DNA from: Chloroflexota bacterium | GTDB lineage: Bacteria > Chloroflexota > Anaerolineae > Anaerolineales > UBA11579 | Length of the DNA stretch: 5,819 bases | Assembly: GCA_030610225.1 (NCBI GenBank) | Contig: JAUWSD010000084.1 | Coordinates: forward strand, 1-5,819 | Reading direction: 5' to 3' | Position numbers and translations under genes: made by a program | Notes under the pieces: generated by a model | What the model saw: only the letters and a program-made list of their open reading frames with translations | Told to the model about the DNA's origin: nothing | Database searches by the model: none | In this document: positions 1-5,413 of the stretch, piece after piece | Layout: each line of letters opens with the position of its first letter | Numbering within the stretch: the stretch's first letter is position 1

Positions 1-234
1 CCCTTCCAGACAATTGACCGCCCAGGTGTTGGCCAATTGATGAAGATCGCTGTTGAAAAAGGTCGAGAGACAAGAACTGATCTGGAATGTGGAATTTGTG
101 GAGAGCATGGTGGTGATCCAAAGTCAATTGATTGGTGCCATCAGATTGGGCTGAATTATGTCAGCTGTTCACCATATAGAGTCCCGATTGCGCGATTGGC
201 TGCGGCTCACGCGGCGATTGAGCATCGTAAGTAA
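1..234 (+). CDS. ppdK: Pyruvate, phosphate dikinase, C-terminal end (5' partial)
   Basis: This is the last 77 residues of pyruvate phosphate dikinase, a cytoplasmic enzyme that interconverts pyruvate + ATP + phosphate and phosphoenolpyruvate + AMP + pyrophosphate. The open frame runs in from the left edge with no start. The signature GICGEHGGDP is present; its cysteine, codon 97-99, corresponds to the catalytic acid/base cysteine of the C-terminal PEP/pyruvate-binding barrel. The stretch NYVSCSPYRVPIARLAAA is the family's characteristic C-terminus. Known for the family: in anaerobes it runs in glycolysis (pyrophosphate economy) or gluconeogenesis. PEP synthase and enzyme I of the PTS share the barrel, but the exact tail fits the dikinase better. 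The TAA at 232-234 is followed at once by a terminator, so the unit ends here. Which direction the reaction runs in this organism cannot be told from the fragment. Confidence 0.95.
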   Translation, partial: PFQTIDRPGVGQLMKIAVEKGRETRTDLECGICGEHGGDPKSIDWCHQIGLNYVSCSPYRVPIARLAAAHAAIEHRK

Positions 235-239
235 TAAAT

Positions 240-272
240 AAAAAGTCCGAAGCATTGCTTCGGGCTTTTTTT
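240..272 (+). terminator. Rho-independent terminator of the dikinase gene
   Basis: A 7-bp GC-rich stem, CCGAAGC (247-253) with GCTTCGG (257-263), closes a 3-nt ATT loop. It is extended by a T-G wobble, a G-C pair and five A-T pairs (240-246 with 264-270). A run of seven Ts (266-272) follows the GC core. It begins six bases after the stop codon, as expected for an intrinsic terminator of the upstream gene. Confidence 0.9.
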
Positions 273-273
273 A

Positions 274-282
274 TGCTATGAT
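274..282 (+). promoter_or_regulatory. Candidate extended -10 promoter for the DinB-like / MBL pair
   Basis: TGcTATGAT reads as a TGn extended -10 followed by TATGAT (5 of 6 match to TATAAT). A poor -35 (TTGCTT, 255-260, spacer 16) would lie inside the terminator stem. Transcription would start at about 289-290, giving a leader of only about 10 nt that still contains the GGAG at 289-292. The short leader makes this tentative; read-through from upstream is unlikely given the strong terminator. Confidence 0.4.
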
Positions 283-299
283 ATTTTTGGAGATGAACC

Positions 300-809
300 A
301 TGAATACTGAAAGTAAAAAGTACAGTAAAGGGGACATCCTCAAGGAAATTTATACCAAAAGAGAGAAGCTGGAAAATATCCTGGCGCAATTCTCAGATGA
401 ACAAATGGTGGCCGGTGGAGTGATTGGTGAGTGGTCTATTAAAGATACCATTTCACATATTACAGCATGGGAGCAGCGATTTGTGATATGGAAGGAAATT
501 GTTGTTCAGGGAAAAGAGCCTGATGACTTTCCAGTAACATGGGAAGCGGTTCATGCCATGAACGCTGAATCTTACGTGGTTGACAAGATGAAACCACTCT
601 CTCAAGTAAAAAAAGAATTTGCTGAATCTTTCCCACAAGTAACAGCATCTGTAGAAGATATCCCAGCTGAGATGTTGGAGGATCTGGAATATTTTGAGTG
701 GAGAAAAGAACCATTTTGGGTCATGGTAGCAGCTAACACATTTTGGCATTATAGAGAACATATGGAAGATTTAAAGAAGGCTTTGGAGAATTTTAAAAAT
801 GCCTCTTGA
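300..809 (+). CDS. DinB-fold (ClbS/DfsB-like) four-helix-bundle protein
   Basis: The 169-residue product looks like a cytoplasmic protein of the DinB/YfiT superfamily, closest in feel to the ClbS/DfsB group. Visible features are an N-terminal helix (about 10-30), the family-typical segment VIGEWSIKDTISHITAWE (41-58), and a C-terminal helix with HYREH (150-154). H53, H150 and H154 sit where DinB-fold proteins place their metal-binding triad, so a divalent metal site is plausible. Family members include thiol-dependent transferases, damage-inducible proteins and the colibactin-resistance hydrolase ClbS; no specific reaction can be assigned here. The ATG at 300 is preceded by GGAG at 289-292 (7-nt spacing); the ATG at 293 opens only a five-codon frame. 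The 3' end overlaps the next gene by 11 bases, implying translational coupling. It could instead be annotated simply as a DinB family protein. Confidence 0.82.
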   Translation: MNTESKKYSKGDILKEIYTKREKLENILAQFSDEQMVAGGVIGEWSIKDTISHITAWEQRFVIWKEIVVQGKEPDDFPVTWEAVHAMNAESYVVDKMKPLSQVKKEFAESFPQVTASVEDIPAEMLEDLEYFEWRKEPFWVMVAANTFWHYREHMEDLKKALENFKNAS

Positions 810-1416
810 GCTTGTGAAACTGGAAGTTGGCCCATGGCCCATGAATAGTTACATAGTTAGCTGCCGGGAATCAAATGAATGTGCAGTGATCGATCCGGGT
901 GCCGATGCAGAAAAGATAATAAAAGCTGTTTCTGTATTGAATGGTAAGGATATTTTAATCACCCATGGTCATGCAGATCATATCGGTGCTTTGAAAGAGG
1001 TCAGCAAGGAAACTGGCGCATTAGTCTGCGTTCACCCTGAGGATGCTGCCAGATTTAAAATAAATACTGATCTTGAGTTATTAGATGGGGACGAGTTGTG
1101 TATAGGTGAATATTATCTAAATATTATTCATGCCCCCGGGCATACCGCAGGTCAGGTATGTTTTGACCTATTGGATGGCAGGATAATTGTAGGGGATACG
1201 GTTTTTGTCGGTGGGCCGGGGAAAACATGGTCAGCAGAAGACTTTGAAACAACGATGGAAAATATGCAGAAGATAGTTTTCAAATGGCCGGACGATACTC
1301 GATTTTTCCCCGGGCACGGACCTGCTGGAATAATTGGAGAAGAAAGACCAGCATATGAACATTTTGCAGCAAAAGGGTGGAAAAAGGGATTGTACGGTGA
1401 TGTTTCCTGGGAATGA
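799..1416 (+). CDS. MBL-fold metallo-hydrolase (glyoxalase II-like)
   Basis: The 205-residue protein is a cytoplasmic metallo-beta-lactamase-fold hydrolase of the small glyoxalase II / YcbL-like group. The metal-site motifs are complete and in order: THGHADH (55-61, with H56, H58, D60, H61), H115 in APGHT, D133 in GDTVF, and H173 in PGHGP. This fits a binuclear zinc or iron centre. Length and the early GPWPMNSYIV strand match stand-alone group members, which lack the extra helical substrate domain of classical glyoxalase II. Relatives hydrolyse thioesters such as S-lactoylglutathione, or act as persulfide dioxygenases; substrate is not predictable here. The ATG at 799 lies inside the end of the preceding gene (11-base overlap, +1 frame) with GGAG at 785-788, so the two are co-transcribed and probably coupled. 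No signal peptide is seen. A bidirectional terminator follows. Confidence 0.92.
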   Translation: MPLELVKLEVGPWPMNSYIVSCRESNECAVIDPGADAEKIIKAVSVLNGKDILITHGHADHIGALKEVSKETGALVCVHPEDAARFKINTDLELLDGDELCIGEYYLNIIHAPGHTAGQVCFDLLDGRIIVGDTVFVGGPGKTWSAEDFETTMENMQKIVFKWPDDTRFFPGHGPAGIIGEERPAYEHFAAKGWKKGLYGDVSWE

Positions 1417-1443
1417 TAAATTTAAGAAGTAATCACTATATAT

Positions 1444-1473
1444 AAAAAAAGCCCTTCATTGCGAAGGGCTTTT
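1444..1473. terminator. Bidirectional terminator between convergent units
   Basis: GCCCTTC (1451-1457) and GAAGGGC (1463-1469) form a 7-bp stem around a 5-nt loop. Seven As precede it (1444-1450) and four Ts follow (1470-1473), with another T run a few bases on. On the minus strand the A run becomes a seven-T tail, so it looks stronger for the oxidoreductase operon, whose last gene stops at 1485. It also serves the MBL-fold gene on the plus strand. Confidence 0.88.
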
Positions 1474-1484
1474 AATGTTTTTGA

Positions 1485-2045
1485 TTATTTCGCTTTTTCA
1501 GCAGCCAGTTCTTTTATATATTCAGCACCTTTGTCAATTGCTTGGAAATTCATTGGTAATGTCTTTTTGTGTCTTGCCGGCAAATTGTTTTCAAGGGCAG
1601 TCTTAATCTGATCGAGTGATAGGATACCGGTAATCTCAACCATCGCTCCCGTTAGGAGCATACTAGACATTTTCATGTTTCCAATTTCTGCGGCAAGTTC
1701 GTTTGCTGGAATGAAATATGAATTGATTCCGCTGCGTGAAAAATCTTTTTCGATCAAGGATTTATTTGCAATCAGGTATCCACCTTCGGCGACTAATGAT
1801 TCGTATTTTTCCAATGAAGGTTGATTCATCGCGATCACAATTGTTGGATTTAAGACAAGTGGTGAGCCAATCCGGTTGTCAGAAATAACAACAGTACAGT
1901 TGGCAGTTCCACCGCGCATCTCAGGACCGTATGAAGGGATCCAGGTCACTTCTTTGCCTGCAGCCATAGCGGCATATGTTATTACCTGCCCGGCAAAAAG
2001 AGTCCCTTGTCCACCAAAGCCAGAAATAATAATACTAGTTTCCAT
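1485..2045 (-). CDS. 2-oxoacid:ferredoxin oxidoreductase, gamma subunit
   Basis: The 186-residue protein is the gamma (KorC/VorC-type) subunit of a cytoplasmic 2-oxoacid:ferredoxin oxidoreductase. The N-terminal glycine-rich loop GFGGQG (9-14) and the segment SYGPEMRGGTANC (38-50) are the family hallmarks. Known for the family: this domain, which is domain III in one-chain pyruvate:ferredoxin oxidoreductases, packs against the catalytic subunits and is linked to coenzyme A binding. Length is normal. It is the last gene of the four-gene operon, 13 bases after the beta subunit. The ATG at 2045 follows AGGAG at 2056-2060 with a rather long 10-nt gap; that Shine-Dalgarno overlaps the TAG stop of the beta gene, suggesting coupling. 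The lysine-rich C-terminus ends shortly before the bidirectional terminator. Substrate cannot be told from gamma alone. Confidence 0.94.
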   Translation of the reverse strand: METSIIISGFGGQGTLFAGQVITYAAMAAGKEVTWIPSYGPEMRGGTANCTVVISDNRIGSPLVLNPTIVIAMNQPSLEKYESLVAEGGYLIANKSLIEKDFSRSGINSYFIPANELAAEIGNMKMSSMLLTGAMVEITGILSLDQIKTALENNLPARHKKTLPMNFQAIDKGAEYIKELAAEKAK

Positions 2046-2058
2046 TTATCAATTTCTC

Positions 2059-2838
2059 CTATACCTTCAGTTTCGCGATTTCAGGATGGACTTTGAAATC
2101 TCCAAGTGGAAATACCGGTATCATGCTGTCTTCAACGAATTGAAGCGCTTCATATGGAGTGACTTTCCAGTTAGTGGGGCAGGTTGATAGCAATTCAACC
2201 AGGGAGAATCCCATCCCTCTTACCTGTGTTTCGAAAGCTTTGCGGATCGCTTTTTTAGATTTTCTGATATAGGCGGGGTCATGCAAACTTCGCCTTACTA
2301 TATAGCTTGATCCCTGCATAGTTGCCAGTATCTCAGACATCTTGATCGGAAAACCGGCCATTTCAACATCTCTGCCTTTCGGTGAAGATGTGGTTTTCAT
2401 TCCAGGGAGGGTGGTGGGGGCCATCTGACCACCAGTCATACCGTAAATTGCATTGTTAATGAAAATCACGGTGATGTTTTCACCTCTTCCTGCTGCATGC
2501 ATGATCTCAGCCATTCCAATCGATGCGAGGTCACCGTCACCCTGGTAGGTGTAGACGATATTTTCTGGTCTTACCCGTTTAATTCCGGTTGCCATCGCAG
2601 GCGCTCGCCCATGGGCTGCTTCAACATAATCCGTATTTAAGTATTTATATGCAAAAACCGAACAGCCAACAGGTGCAACACCAATGGTTTTCTCACGAAG
2701 GCCCATTTCATCCAGAACTTCAGCGATAAGGCGGTGGGAAATCCCGTGAGTACAACCGGGACAATAATGTGAGTGGACCTCAGTTAGGCCAACAGGTCTC
2801 TTGTAAACCTGAATGGGATCTGTAGTTAATGTGGCCAT
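2059..2838 (-). CDS. 2-oxoacid:ferredoxin oxidoreductase, beta (thiamine diphosphate) subunit
   Basis: The 259-residue protein is the thiamine diphosphate-binding beta subunit (KorB/VorA-type) that carries the catalytic centre. The cofactor motif starts with GDGD (100-103) and ends with NN (128-129), the usual GDG-to-NN spacing for binding diphosphate and Mg2+. Four cysteines, C26 and C29 in CPGC, C59 in VGCS and C220 in STCPTNW, fit the pattern of [4Fe-4S] ligands in the beta subunit of two-subunit archaeal 2-oxoacid oxidoreductases, so the proximal cluster should be present. HGR (76-78) is also family-typical. The start ATG (2836-2838) shares one base with the alpha stop codon (TAATG) and follows AGGGAG at 2845-2850 with 6-nt spacing, giving tight coupling and equal stoichiometry. 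The beta fold is shared by pyruvate, 2-oxoglutarate, indolepyruvate and branched-chain enzymes. Confidence 0.95.
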   Translation of the reverse strand: MATLTTDPIQVYKRPVGLTEVHSHYCPGCTHGISHRLIAEVLDEMGLREKTIGVAPVGCSVFAYKYLNTDYVEAAHGRAPAMATGIKRVRPENIVYTYQGDGDLASIGMAEIMHAAGRGENITVIFINNAIYGMTGGQMAPTTLPGMKTTSSPKGRDVEMAGFPIKMSEILATMQGSSYIVRRSLHDPAYIRKSKKAIRKAFETQVRGMGFSLVELLSTCPTNWKVTPYEALQFVEDSMIPVFPLGDFKVHPEIAKLKV

Positions 2839-3968
2839 TAATTGCTCCCTTCAATTGCTTTTTCTAACCGTTTTACCCAATCTGCTCTTGCATCCAGATT
2901 CGGGTCTGTTGGTGGATTTTCATTTATCCGGTTGATCTCAGAAAGGATCTCATCCGGGAATGGAGTAACTCCACCAAGGCGTCCGTAGAATTCAACCGGG
3001 ATCTTCCCTTTGACTGCAACCTGGATATCATCCAGCATCATGCCGGTATTCATCTCAACTACGAGGAAAGATTTTGCTTGTTCAGCGGCTTCCGCGATCC
3101 TCTCGAATGGGAAGGGGAATAATGTAATTGGTCGGATCAGGCCGACTTTGATCCCCTGTTCTCGAGCCTCACGAACTGCGGATAAACTAATTCGTCCAGC
3201 AGTTCCAAAACCGATAATAACGATCTCGGCGTCTTCCATGAAAAATTCTTTGAAGATCACTTCGTTTTTCTCGATCTCCAACTTTTTCTTTAGTAGACGC
3301 AGGTTGGTGACTTCTTCATCATATGGGTCGATGTAAATGGATGATAGTGCAATCGGATCCCGTCCTTCAGCACCGGTAACTGCCCAATCCGGAGCTTCGG
3401 TGGGAATTTCCCTCATTGGGGGCATTTCTGCTGGTTCCATCATCTGACCAATATTTCCGTCAACGATGACATACACAAGAGTGCGATATTTGTCAGCAAG
3501 GTCAAATGCGAGCATAGTGTAATCAATTGATTCCTGCACACTTGCAGGGGCAATAACGATCGGGAAATAATCTCCGTGTCCGCCGCCCTTGACCATTTGA
3601 TTGTAATCACCTTGAGAGGGAGCAATGTTTCCCAGTCCTGGGCCGCCCCTCATCACATTTACCAGTACTGCTGGGACTTCTGTTCCGGCGATATAAGATA
3701 AACCTTCCATCATTAAGCTCACACCGGGGCTTGATGATGCTGTCATTGTCCGTTTCCCTGCACAAGCTGCGCCATAGACCATGTTAATGGCTGCGACTTC
3801 GCTTTCTGCCTGCACAAAAGCTCTTCCGAGCTCAGGCATGCGGGAGGACATGTATTCGAGGAATTCTGTGGAAGGAGTGATCGGATAACCGAAGAAACCT
3901 TCACATCCTGCTCGAACAGCTGCTTCAGCTAAGGCATGATTTCCTTTGAGTAATTTCTTTGTCATCAT
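2838..3968 (-). CDS. vorB: 2-oxoacid:ferredoxin oxidoreductase, alpha subunit (VorB-type)
   Basis: The 376-residue alpha subunit of the operon's oxidoreductase has the pyrimidine-binding domain first: YPITPSTE (28-35) and the glutamate in AESE (54-57), expected to contact the thiamine ring. RGGPGLGN (107-114), SQGDYNQ and KGGGHGDY (127-134) follow; this block is typical of proteins annotated as 3-methyl-2-oxobutanoate dehydrogenase subunit VorB rather than of pyruvate enzymes. A linker (about 180-245) leads to the C-terminal domain beginning AEIVIIGFGTAGR (247-259). Two adjacent ATGs are possible: 3968 (3 nt from the Shine-Dalgarno AGGAG at 3972-3976) and 3965 (6 nt). The second is better spaced, so the mature start is probably MTKKLL. 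The gene lies 6 bases after the ferredoxin and overlaps beta by one base. Substrate (branched-chain oxoacid, 2-oxoglutarate or broad) is inference; korA is the alternative name. Confidence 0.93.
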   Translation of the reverse strand: MMTKKLLKGNHALAEAAVRAGCEGFFGYPITPSTEFLEYMSSRMPELGRAFVQAESEVAAINMVYGAACAGKRTMTASSSPGVSLMMEGLSYIAGTEVPAVLVNVMRGGPGLGNIAPSQGDYNQMVKGGGHGDYFPIVIAPASVQESIDYTMLAFDLADKYRTLVYVIVDGNIGQMMEPAEMPPMREIPTEAPDWAVTGAEGRDPIALSSIYIDPYDEEVTNLRLLKKKLEIEKNEVIFKEFFMEDAEIVIIGFGTAGRISLSAVREAREQGIKVGLIRPITLFPFPFERIAEAAEQAKSFLVVEMNTGMMLDDIQVAVKGKIPVEFYGRLGGVTPFPDEILSEINRINENPPTDPNLDARADWVKRLEKAIEGSN

Positions 3969-3971
3969 AGT

Positions 3972-3976
3972 CTCCT
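3972..3976 (-). promoter_or_regulatory. Ribosome binding site of the alpha subunit, overlapping the ferredoxin stop
   Basis: On the minus strand TAGGAG joins the ferredoxin stop codon (TAG, 3975-3977) to an AGGAG Shine-Dalgarno. Spacing is 3 nt to the first ATG (3968) and 6 nt to the second (3965), favouring the second as the start. Ribosomes ending on the ferredoxin would sit directly on this site. Confidence 0.75.
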
Positions 3977-4217
3977 AAGCTGTTGGCACCTTTGCTTTTT
4001 TGGGTTCTCTATAAACTGTAATGGCAGCATCTGGACAGATCACTGCACAAATTCCACAGCCTGTACATCCATCCGATTTCAACATTGCAGGATGGTATCC
4101 TTTTGGGGTTAGTCTAGAGTAATCTAATTGGATTACATCCACTGGACATGCTGTGATACATAATTCACACCCCTTACAATAAAGATCATTGACTTCGATC
4201 CAACCCTTCACGGGCAT
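3975..4217 (-). CDS. 2x[4Fe-4S] ferredoxin-type delta subunit of the 2-oxoacid oxidoreductase
   Basis: The 80-residue protein is an 8-iron ferredoxin-like delta (KorD/VorD-type) subunit that relays electrons from the catalytic subunits to free ferredoxin. Two complete cluster motifs are present: CKGCELCITACP (C14, C17, C20, C24) and CTGCGICAVICP (C51, C54, C57, C61). The 26-residue linker between them, containing the segment GYHP, is characteristic of delta subunits rather than of free bacterial ferredoxins, whose motifs lie closer together. The C-terminus is lysine/proline-rich. It is the first gene of the operon; the ATG at 4217 follows a full AAGGAGG Shine-Dalgarno (4225-4231) with 7-nt spacing, the strongest ribosome site in the window. 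The gene order delta-alpha-beta-gamma, with 6-base, overlapping and 13-base junctions, shows that the four products form one complex. Confidence 0.94.
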   Translation of the reverse strand: MPVKGWIEVNDLYCKGCELCITACPVDVIQLDYSRLTPKGYHPAMLKSDGCTGCGICAVICPDAAITVYREPKKAKVPTA

Positions 4218-4224
4218 AATGAAG

Positions 4225-4231
4225 CCTCCTT
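4225..4231 (-). promoter_or_regulatory. Consensus ribosome binding site of the operon's first gene
   Basis: AAGGAGG on the minus strand is fully complementary to the usual anti-Shine-Dalgarno and lies 7 nt before the ferredoxin ATG. It fixes the start at 4217. Confidence 0.85.
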
Positions 4232-4245
4232 AAGTGGTTTATATA

Positions 4246-4261
4246 TTGATGGTTATCCACA
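4246..4261. promoter_or_regulatory. FNR/CRP-like near-palindrome overlapping a DnaA-box 9-mer in the operon leader
   Basis: TTGATGGTTATCCA (4246-4259) matches the FNR consensus TTGAT-N4-ATCAA at 9 of 10 fixed positions. TTATCCACA (4253-4261) is an exact match to the DnaA-box consensus. Both lie between the predicted promoter (4315-4323) and the ferredoxin start, about 50-60 nt into the transcript, a position that would suit a repressor or roadblock. These are sequence matches only; no regulator gene is in the window. Confidence 0.3.
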
Positions 4262-4314
4262 GACATATATTGCCGACAACAGACTTGGGGCACCATCATT
4301 TTTGAAGCGTGCAT

Positions 4315-4323
4315 ATTATATCA
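4315..4323 (-). promoter_or_regulatory. Extended -10 promoter of the 2-oxoacid oxidoreductase operon
   Basis: On the minus strand the sequence reads TGaTATAAT: a perfect -10 hexamer with a TGn extension. At 16-18 nt upstream only CCAATT, TCCAAT or ATCCAA are available, none close to TTGACA, so the extended -10 would carry recognition. The predicted start is near 4308, giving a leader of about 90 nt before the ferredoxin ATG. The leader holds a possible 7-bp stem (4247-4253 with 4292-4298) and two GTCTGT copies 20 bases apart on the transcript strand. Confidence 0.55.
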
Positions 4324-4369
4324 AATTGCTATGGAAAATTGGATTGGATTTTTTAATCAGATCTATTCA

Positions 4370-5272
4370 CTAAACTAGGAATAAGAGACCAACTCCAATA
4401 ATAGCAATTAAAGTTCCAAATATTGCTTTGGAGTTAATCTTCTCTTTGAAGACAAAGTAACTGATCGGTAACAGGAATATTGGGGGAAGTGCCTGGAGTG
4501 TACTGGCTACACCAAGCGAGGAAGCTTGAACAGAGACAAGTGACAGCCACACTCCTGTGATTGGACCGATTAAGGTTGCGATAAAAATATATTTAACCGC
4601 GGTTGGATTTTCTTTTAAGGTCTGATATGTTTCTTTAGCTTTTCCTGAGAGGATGGTCCAGATCCAAATAGCTACCATAGCAGTGACCATCCTCATCACG
4701 ATCCCGGAGATGGTTGAGTAATTGTCCACCAAACCCATCTTGGCTGTGAAGAGGCCAACGGCCTGGCCTATCGCTGCGATAAACGCAAAGAAAAGACCTT
4801 TCGAATATGATTTCCTGTCAAGGTTATTTGGTAGTTCATCGCCCTGATTAATTGTTACCCATGCAATACCGCCAAGGGTTAAACATATAGCCAGGATCTG
4901 GTACAGGGTTGTGGTTTCACCAAAGAAGAACCATCCAAATATTGCAGAAAAGATCGGTGATACTGCAAAAATCAGCATTGTGATGCGGGGGCCAAGCATA
5001 ACAAAAGCCTGGAACAGTGCTGCGTCTCCAAGGGTTAATCCGAGTACCCCAGATAGAGTGAACCAGATCCAGCGATCTGGGCCAGCATCAAAGGGGAGGG
5101 GGGTTCCATACATTACCCAGTGAACGGCCATTAAGATCAGGGCAGCAATCAGGAGGCGGGAACGATTAACAACGACAGAACCTGTTTTTCGACCAGCAAG
5201 CGTGAAAAATGTTGGCCCTATCGAGAAACATATTGAAGTTCCAATTGCTGCAATCTCACCTAAAAATGGCAT
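4370..5272 (-). CDS. EamA-domain DMT-superfamily transporter
   Basis: The 300-residue inner-membrane protein has about ten hydrophobic helices (roughly 5-25, 36-54, 68-90, 95-117, 124-141, 158-178, 188-208, 227-247, 254-275, 283-300) in two repeated EamA halves. Each half carries the recurring proline-to-acidic pattern: SPIFSAIFGWFFFGE (105-119) and PPIFLLPISYFVFKE (263-277). Known for the family: drug/metabolite exporters and permeases for amino acids, nucleosides and other small metabolites; the substrate cannot be read from sequence. The first half contains VVVNRSRL (33-40), common in this subgroup. The ATG at 5272 follows AGGA at 5279-5282 (6 nt); the ATG at 5276 is in another frame and stops after six codons. 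Transcription heads toward the oxidoreductase operon 152 bases away with no clear terminator between, so some read-through is possible. Confidence 0.9.
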   Translation of the reverse strand: MPFLGEIAAIGTSICFSIGPTFFTLAGRKTGSVVVNRSRLLIAALILMAVHWVMYGTPLPFDAGPDRWIWFTLSGVLGLTLGDAALFQAFVMLGPRITMLIFAVSPIFSAIFGWFFFGETTTLYQILAICLTLGGIAWVTINQGDELPNNLDRKSYSKGLFFAFIAAIGQAVGLFTAKMGLVDNYSTISGIVMRMVTAMVAIWIWTILSGKAKETYQTLKENPTAVKYIFIATLIGPITGVWLSLVSVQASSLGVASTLQALPPIFLLPISYFVFKEKINSKAIFGTLIAIIGVGLLFLV

Positions 5273-5301
5273 TCATTATCCTGTTGGGATTAATTCTGCT
5301 G

Positions 5302-5330
5302 AGTATATCAGGCATATCTATAAGTAGCAA
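5302..5330 (-). promoter_or_regulatory. Candidate promoter of the EamA transporter
   Basis: On the minus strand TTGCTA (5325-5330, 4 of 6 match to TTGACA) is separated by exactly 17 bases from TATACT (5302-5307, 5 of 6). TGA directly before the -10 makes it an extended -10. The start would fall near 5295, about 22 nt before the transporter ATG. Confidence 0.55.
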
Positions 5331-5362
5331 TTAGTTATTTGAAAAATTATGAAACTTGTTGT

Positions 5363-5371
5363 TGAAATAAT
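5363..5371 (+). promoter_or_regulatory. Possible extended -10 for the PspC-domain gene
   Basis: TGaAATAAT reads as TGn followed by AATAAT (5 of 6 match to TATAAT), about 43 bases before the PspC-domain ATG. No -35 sits at the proper distance and the region is very AT-rich, so chance matches are easy; TAATAT (5374-5379) and TATAAG (5377-5382) are alternatives. Confidence 0.3.
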
Positions 5372-5413
5372 CGTAATATAAGATGTAAGGTAAAAATTAA
5401 TAGGAGAAATAAA

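Noticed and set aside
161..343. Minus-strand open frame spanning the dikinase end, terminator and DinB-like start
   Set aside because: It crosses a strong terminator hairpin and two supported coding regions.
453..761. Two minus-strand open frames (453-761 and 460-714) inside the DinB-like gene
   Set aside because: They are antisense to a supported gene, and their translations look like non-coding frame products, without any family motif.
1876..2187. Open frame of 103 codons on the plus strand across the gamma/beta junction
   Set aside because: It lies antisense to two strongly supported genes, its translation shows no recognisable domain, and it has no convincing ribosome site.
3010..3336. 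Plus-strand open frame of 108 codons inside the alpha subunit gene
   Set aside because: Its serine/isoleucine-rich translation is what the reverse strand of this coding sequence gives; no start context or domain.
4302..4324. TTGA...TCAA inverted ends around the operon's -10, considered as a Rex-type redox operator
   Set aside because: The half-sites are only 4 bp and the spacing does not fit the Rex consensus TTGTGA-N6-TCACAA.
4337..4353. Short direct repeat TTGGATTGGATT followed by a T run
   Set aside because: Only two copies of a 5-base unit; no hairpin precedes the Ts on either strand, so it is neither a terminator nor a meaningful repeat.
4911..5123. Plus-strand open frame of 70 codons inside the transporter gene
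   Set aside because: Antisense to a clear ten-helix membrane protein; no ribosome site or domain.
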